Of a stretch of DNA of 64,000 nt, positions 59,413 through 64,000 are shown one piece after another; position 1 is the stretch's first letter, and the number at the start of each line of letters is the position of its first letter. The notes under the pieces were generated by a model. It worked only from the letters and a program-made list of their open reading frames with translations, was not told the origin of the DNA and ran no database searches. The translations under genes were made by a program, and so were the position numbers. The stretch is from Phycisphaerae bacterium. Lineage in GTDB: Bacteria; Planctomycetota; Phycisphaerae; UBA1845; PWPN01. The stretch is from positions 1 through 64,000 of the forward strand of contig JAGNEZ010000033.1 of the NCBI GenBank assembly GCA_018003015.1, written 5' to 3'.

Positions 59413-60366
59413 ATGGCAGACGTCATTCGGATTGGCATGATTGGCTGTGATACTTCGCACTGCGGGGTCTTCGCCGGCCTGTTTGGCGATGAGAAGGCCC
59501 CGGAGGATCTCCGTGGGCTTCGAGTGGTGGCCGCTTATCCCTCGTTCAGTCCCGATTTGAAGTCCAGCGTTGGGCGGGTGGAGGGATACAAGAAACAGCT
59601 GGCCGAGAAGCACGGTGTCAAGATGGTCAGCTCGATCAAGGACCTGGTGGGGCAGGTTGACGGAGTGATGATCGAGAGTGTGGACGGTCGCCGGCATCTG
59701 AAGGAGCTGGAGCCCGTGGCGGCCGCCGGCAAGCCGTGTTTCATCGACAAGCCGTTCGTGGCCAGCCTGGCGGATGCCAAGGAGGCCGTGCGGATCATCA
59801 AGGCTGCGAACCTTCCCTGTTGGAGCGGCTCGTCGCTGCGGTTTGACAGCGCGGTCGTCGGTTTCCTAGAGGAGCAAGCCAAGAAGCGCGAGAAGGCCGC
59901 GAGCCAGCCGAGCGGAAAAGACGTTCGGAAGGGCGAGGTGCTGGGTTGTGACGCCTACAGTCCGGCCGAGCAGGAGCCGACCAATCCCGGCTTTTTCTGG
60001 TACGGGATTCACGGGGTGGAGATTCTGTATGCGTTCATGGGCCGGGGTTGCCGCAAGGTTCAGTGCTCGACCACGCCGGACGCGGATCTGGCGGTCGGGG
60101 TTTGGGAGGATGGTCGGATTGGTTCGATGCGTGGGATTCGGCATGGGCCGTACAGCCTTGGGGCGACGGTGCTGCATTCGGAGGGGTTCACATGTCTGCC
60201 CTCGAAGGGTGACTACTACAAGGGGCTTGGTCGGCAGCTGGTGAAGTTCTTCAAGACGCGGCGAGCCCCGGTGCCGATCGAGGAGACGTTAGAGATCTGT
60301 GCGTTCATCGATGCCGCGTTGCGGTCCGGCCAGCAAGGCGGCTGCGACGTGGAAATCGATCTATAG
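59413..60366 (+). CDS. Gfo/Idh/MocA family oxidoreductase (second copy)
   Basis: A 317 aa Gfo/Idh/MocA-like protein with a modified Rossmann start (RIGMIGCDTSHCGVFAGLF) and the IDKPF element in place of EKP. The C-terminal domain has FFWYGIHGVEILYAFMG. The GCDTSH variant of the nucleotide loop is seen in planctomycete paralogues of unknown activity. An AAAGG lies close to the ATG. It is followed 15 nt later by secA on the same strand, so the two may be co-transcribed, although no functional link is known. Confidence 0.93.
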   Translation: MADVIRIGMIGCDTSHCGVFAGLFGDEKAPEDLRGLRVVAAYPSFSPDLKSSVGRVEGYKKQLAEKHGVKMVSSIKDLVGQVDGVMIESVDGRRHLKELEPVAAAGKPCFIDKPFVASLADAKEAVRIIKAANLPCWSGSSLRFDSAVVGFLEEQAKKREKAASQPSGKDVRKGEVLGCDAYSPAEQEPTNPGFFWYGIHGVEILYAFMGRGCRKVQCSTTPDADLAVGVWEDGRIGSMRGIRHGPYSLGATVLHSEGFTCLPSKGDYYKGLGRQLVKFFKTRRAPVPIEETLEICAFIDAALRSGQQGGCDVEIDL

Positions 60367-60381
60367 ACGAAGGGTCAGCAC

Positions 60382-63300
60382 GTGGGCATTCTTGACATAC
60401 CGGGCACGCTGTTTCGCAAGGTCATCGGTTCGCGCAACGACCGGCTTCTGAAGAAGTTCCGATCCGTTGCAGACGGCGCCGAGGTCTTTGAAGACCAGAT
60501 GCGGCAGCTGACTGACGCACAGCTCCGGGCGTGCACCGACACACTCAAGGGGCGTTTCGCCGCCGGTGAATCGCCGGTGGCGATCCTGCCCGAGGCGTTT
60601 GCCGTGCTCCGCGAGGCCTCCGACCGGGCCCAGAAGCACCGCCATTTCCACTGCCAGCTCATTGGCGGGCAGGTGTTGTACAGTGGCAGCGTGGCTGAGA
60701 TGAGGACTGGCGAAGGCAAGACGATCGTCTGCCACTTGGCCGCCTATCTGCGGTTTCTGCAGAACAAGAAGGTTCACATCGTCACGGTGAACGACTACCT
60801 CGTCCGTCGTGACGCCGAGTTTGCCAAGCCGATTTTCGCGATGTTGGGAGCGACGGTGGGGTACATTCAGGCCCAGGTTGACCCTGGCGGGCACGAAGGC
60901 ATTCGGCAGCAGGAATACGGCTGCGATATCACTTATGGGACCAACAGTGAGTTCGGCTTCGATTATCTTCGGGACAACATGAAGACGCAGTACGAGGCCC
61001 AGGTTCAGGGTCGGCTGGACTACGTCATCATCGACGAAGTGGACTCGATTCTGATCGACGAGGCCCGCACGCCGCTGATCATCAGCGGTCCAGCTCACGA
61101 CGACGTCGGCCGCTACAAGTGGGCTGACAGTCTGGCTCGTTCGCTGGTCCGCCAGCAGCAGACGCTCAACACCGAGACCGCTGCGCGCATCAGGTCCTGG
61201 GGCGACAAGCCTCCCGAGGAACTGGTCCGCAACCCGAAGTTCCAGGATGCCATCAAGCGGTTCAGGGTTGATCCCTACATGCTGATCGAGGACGAAGCCG
61301 AGGCCCTCCAGCACGTTCAGCTTTTCGTCGTGCAGGAGGATCGCAAGCAGGCCCACCTGACCCACGAGGGTGTCGCCCGGGCCCAGGACGAGGCCGGTAT
61401 CGGCAGTTTCTACGTTGGGGCGAACATGGAGTGTCCGCACCTCATCGAGAACGCGTTGCGGGCTCACACCGTGTACGAGCGCGACAAGGAGTACGTGGTT
61501 CAGGATCGCCAGATCATCATCGTGGACGAGTTCACTGGCCGGCTCATGCACGGGCGCCAGTGGTCCGATGGCCTGCATCAGTCGGTCGAGGCGAAGGAAG
61601 GTGTGCCGGTCAAGGAGGAGACCCAGACGCTGGCGACCATTACCATCCAGAACTTCTTCAAGCTCTATGAGACGCTGGCGGGCATGACTGGCACGGCCAT
61701 GACCGAGGCCAACGAGTTCATGAAGATCTACAAGCTTGAAGTGGTGGCCATTCCGACCAACCGTCCGGTCAACCGCGCGGATCACAACGACCGGATCTAC
61801 CGCACATTCAACACCAAGTACGAGATGATCGTCGAGGAGATCCACGCCATGCACCGCCGGGGCCGGCCGGCCGATCCGTTCCTGCTGGCCGAGGTCTTCA
61901 AGCGGTTCAGGCCGCTGATCGCGGCCGACGGTCGCTCGTCCGAAGCCCGGAGCAAGCTGGACCGGCTGGACGAGGCTCTTCGGCGGTTCGACGAGGCCGA
62001 GGAGGCCGACGAGAAGACGGTTCAGTTCATGACCGAGGCGTACGACATGGTCATGGGTAATCTGGCCCACGGGCGGCCGATCCTGGTCGGCACCACCAGC
62101 GTGGAGAACTCCGAGAAGCTGGCCGTCCTTCTTCAGCGGACCTACGGAATCGAGCATGAGGTGCTCAACGCCAAGCAGCACGCTCGCGAGGCGGAGATCG
62201 TGGCCAAGGCCGGCCAGCGCCATCCACCCACGCGTGGCAACGACAAGAGCCTGCTGGGTAACGTGACCATCGCCACGAACATGGCTGGTCGCGGGACGGA
62301 CATCAAGTTGGAAACGGGTGTGGTCTGCGAGCACTGCAAGGTGGGCGAGGATGTCCGCAGGACTGCCCCGCACTATCCGGAATCGTCGCTGGCCTTGTTC
62401 CCCGTGGGCAGCACCAAGTGCTGTATCCACTGTCCCGAGTACGACCCGCGCACGAAGTGCGCTCATTGCTTCAAGCCTCAGCTCGACTCCCGGTTTCCCG
62501 AGGTCGGCCGCAAGATCTGCCCGGTGAACTCGCCGTGTGGCCTGCACATCGTTGGTACCGAGCGGCACGAGGCCCGGCGTATCGACAATCAGCTTCGCGG
62601 GCGATCCGGTCGGCAGGGCGATCCCGGTTCGAGCCGGTTTTTCCTTTCGCTCGAGGATGACCTGCTCAAGCTGTTCATGCCCGATTGGATGCTCAAGATG
62701 ATGGAGCGACTCGGATTCACCGAGGGTGTCAGTCTCGAGGACAAGAGGATCACCAAGGGTATCGAGCGGGCCCAGAAGAAGGTCGAGGAGCGCAACTTCT
62801 CCACCCGCAAGCACCTCCTCGAGTGGGACGAGCCGATGGACTACCAGCGGCGGGCGTTCTACCGCGAAAGGCAGCAGATTCTCGAGGGTCGCAGACTCAG
62901 CGATCTGATCTGGCGGATGATCGACGACACCGTCAAGGAGGTTGTCGCCAGCTACCTCGCGGACGACTACACGGCCAAGCGGATCAGCGAATGGGTGAAG
63001 AGCACGCTGGATGTCAACATCAGCTCCGATTCGCTGCGCGACGATGACGCGACCTATCTCGAGAAGCGGATTCGCCAGAAGGCCAAGGACGAGATCCGCG
63101 ACATGGTACGCACCTCGCTCGGCGAGTACATCGACGAGGAGGAGGCGCCGGAGGCGTGGGACGTCGGTGGTCTGCTCAAGTGGGCTCAGCGGCTGTTCCC
63201 CGTGGCTCTTACCCAGAACCACATGCGGAAGATGAGTCCCACCGAGATCGAGGACGCCCTCTACGAGGCGGCCGACGCCCACTACGACAAGATCGATCTC

Positions 63301-64000
63301 TCGCCGATCGAGGTCTATCTCGATCCCCAGTATGGGCGCGGCGCTTTGGCCGACTGGGTCCGGTCCAAGTTCGGCATTGACTTCAAGCGGGAGGAGATTC
63401 TTTCCGGTACGGTGGCGGAAGTGACCGAGCTGATCACCCGGAAGGCGCGCGAGACATACAAGCTCCGCGAGGTTCGCTATCCGATCGAGGCGATCATCAA
63501 CCGGGCCTTTGGAACGACGGGCACCGACAGCGTCTATTCCCTGCAGATCATCACCGACTGGGCGAACTCCAAGTACCGTGTGGGCTGGACGCCGGAGCGG
63601 CTGGCCGGCAAGAGCATCGACGCCATCGCCCGCGATCTCGAGAGTGTCAGCCTGGCGTTTCTCGAGGGCGGGCTGACCAAGGAGATCGACGACGCCGACA
63701 GCCGCTACCGCCACAATGCCGAGGGGTTGACTCAGTGGGCCCAGGAGCGGTTCAGCCGGGCGCTCGATCCGAAGAAGCTGACCGAACCCGACGCCGAGGC
63801 GAAGAAGGTGCTTCAGCAGGCCGGGTACGAGCTGGTCCGGTGGGAACTGACTCACCTGGAGCGGTATGTTCTGCTGCGTATTTACGACCAGGGCTGGAAG
63901 GACCATCTCCTGGAGATGGATCACTTGAAGTATGCGATCATGCAGCGTCCCATGGGTGGCGATCAGACCCACCCGCAGAGCCAGTACGCGATCGAGGGGC
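60382..64000 (+). CDS. secA: Preprotein translocase ATPase SecA (3' end cut), with cysteine-rich insertion
   Basis: SecA drives Sec-dependent export at the inner membrane. The start is GTG at 60382, with AAGGG 8 nt ahead. The motor has MRTGEGKT (residues 107-114), VNDYLVRRDAE, GTNSEFGFDYLRDN and DEVDSILIDEART (from 218), then PILVGTTSVENSEKL, NMAGRGTDIKL and GTERHEARRIDNQLRGRSGRQGDPG. Between the last two lies a ~60-residue insertion with CxxC pairs (Cys649/652, 680/681/684, 693/696, 713/719), likely a zinc ribbon. A helical insertion also precedes GRPILVGTTS, and the scaffold region is enlarged: 1,206 residues are visible and the end is not reached, against ~850-950 in most bacteria. WKDHLLEMDHLK marks the helical scaffold. 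The opposite strand is also open here but is a shadow. Confidence 0.96.
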   Translation, partial: MGILDIPGTLFRKVIGSRNDRLLKKFRSVADGAEVFEDQMRQLTDAQLRACTDTLKGRFAAGESPVAILPEAFAVLREASDRAQKHRHFHCQLIGGQVLYSGSVAEMRTGEGKTIVCHLAAYLRFLQNKKVHIVTVNDYLVRRDAEFAKPIFAMLGATVGYIQAQVDPGGHEGIRQQEYGCDITYGTNSEFGFDYLRDNMKTQYEAQVQGRLDYVIIDEVDSILIDEARTPLIISGPAHDDVGRYKWADSLARSLVRQQQTLNTETAARIRSWGDKPPEELVRNPKFQDAIKRFRVDPYMLIEDEAEALQHVQLFVVQEDRKQAHLTHEGVARAQDEAGIGSFYVGANMECPHLIENALRAHTVYERDKEYVVQDRQIIIVDEFTGRLMHGRQWSDGLHQSVEAKEGVPVKEETQTLATITIQNFFKLYETLAGMTGTAMTEANEFMKIYKLEVVAIPTNRPVNRADHNDRIYRTFNTKYEMIVEEIHAMHRRGRPADPFLLAEVFKRFRPLIAADGRSSEARSKLDRLDEALRRFDEAEEADEKTVQFMTEAYDMVMGNLAHGRPILVGTTSVENSEKLAVLLQRTYGIEHEVLNAKQHAREAEIVAKAGQRHPPTRGNDKSLLGNVTIATNMAGRGTDIKLETGVVCEHCKVGEDVRRTAPHYPESSLALFPVGSTKCCIHCPEYDPRTKCAHCFKPQLDSRFPEVGRKICPVNSPCGLHIVGTERHEARRIDNQLRGRSGRQGDPGSSRFFLSLEDDLLKLFMPDWMLKMMERLGFTEGVSLEDKRITKGIERAQKKVEERNFSTRKHLLEWDEPMDYQRRAFYRERQQILEGRRLSDLIWRMIDDTVKEVVASYLADDYTAKRISEWVKSTLDVNISSDSLRDDDATYLEKRIRQKAKDEIRDMVRTSLGEYIDEEEAPEAWDVGGLLKWAQRLFPVALTQNHMRKMSPTEIEDALYEAADAHYDKIDLSPIEVYLDPQYGRGALADWVRSKFGIDFKREEILSGTVAEVTELITRKARETYKLREVRYPIEAIINRAFGTTGTDSVYSLQIITDWANSKYRVGWTPERLAGKSIDAIARDLESVSLAFLEGGLTKEIDDADSRYRHNAEGLTQWAQERFSRALDPKKLTEPDAEAKKVLQQAGYELVRWELTHLERYVLLRIYDQGWKDHLLEMDHLKYAIMQRPMGGDQTHPQSQYAIEG

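Noticed and set aside
60361-63972. Very long open frame (>1,200 codons) on the minus strand
   Set aside because: It is the antisense shadow of secA, which encodes every SecA motif on the plus strand. The antisense product has low-complexity Leu/Arg/His composition with no family motifs.
1-64000. tRNA, rRNA, riboswitch or insertion-sequence genes
   Set aside because: No cloverleaf with GTTCRA-type T-arm, no rRNA landmarks and no transposase motif were seen while reading both strands. A tRNAscan or Rfam run could not be done here.

Overview
The window is GC-rich, gene-dense bacterial DNA, very probably from a planctomycete. The pointers are: a pseudopilin with the H-X9-DG C-terminal motif, a PEP-CTERM protein, a dockerin-like EF-hand tail, an arylsulfatase, two Gfo/Idh/MocA oxidoreductases, large secreted beta-helix and Asp-box proteins, and a SecA with a cysteine-rich insertion. 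Class and genus cannot be fixed from the sequence alone; a relative of the Phycisphaerae is a guess.

Layout. Positions 1-7,300 hold a DJ-1/PfpI gene (cut by the window edge), fliM, a PAS-PocR histidine kinase overlapping its response regulator, and clpC. Positions 7,300-13,100 hold a membrane protein, a lipoprotein and a four-gene catabolic operon (dihydrodipicolinate-synthase-family lyase, SDR dehydrogenase, ceramidase-like hydrolase, sodium/solute symporter) in which the last three genes overlap by 4 nt. Positions 13,400-24,700 hold a secreted glycosidase-like protein, a fused 2-oxoacid dehydrogenase E1, clpS, a beta-helix protein with a metzincin protease motif, a RACo-like ferredoxin/ASKHA protein, a pseudopilin and a small membrane protein. 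Positions 24,700-38,300 are mostly housekeeping: mcsA-mcsB, a 6-pyruvoyl-tetrahydropterin synthase homologue, trpE, corA, etfB-etfA-acyl-CoA dehydrogenase, a guanine-deaminase-like protein, a gene fragment between repeats, an HD protein and nadB. Positions 38,300-54,400 are rich in exported proteins (NEW3-like, truncated M1 peptidase with dockerin, sulfatase, beta-helix, GH30-like, PEP-CTERM, Asp-box propeller, DUF4097-like) with a radical SAM gene and a MocA gene. Positions 54,600-64,000 hold a decayed LarA-family gene, a zinc-ribbon protein, an MBL hydrolase, a TauE/SafE permease, a Ser/Thr kinase, a MocA gene and secA, which runs off the right edge.

Functional links. ClpC, ClpS, McsA and McsB lie in three separate transcription units and together look like a phospho-arginine and N-degron proteolysis system. 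EtfB, EtfA and the acyl-CoA dehydrogenase form one operon.

Expression. Many genes have good sigma70-type promoters (TTGNNN, 16-18 nt, TANNNT). A second group has no Shine-Dalgarno sequence and places the start codon only 6-10 nt after a -10 box, which implies leaderless mRNAs. Short intergenic repeats (7-bp tandem arrays, CCGATAA boxes, GGACCYGTCCCGTT elements) recur. No rRNA, tRNA, CRISPR array, prophage or intact insertion sequence was seen.
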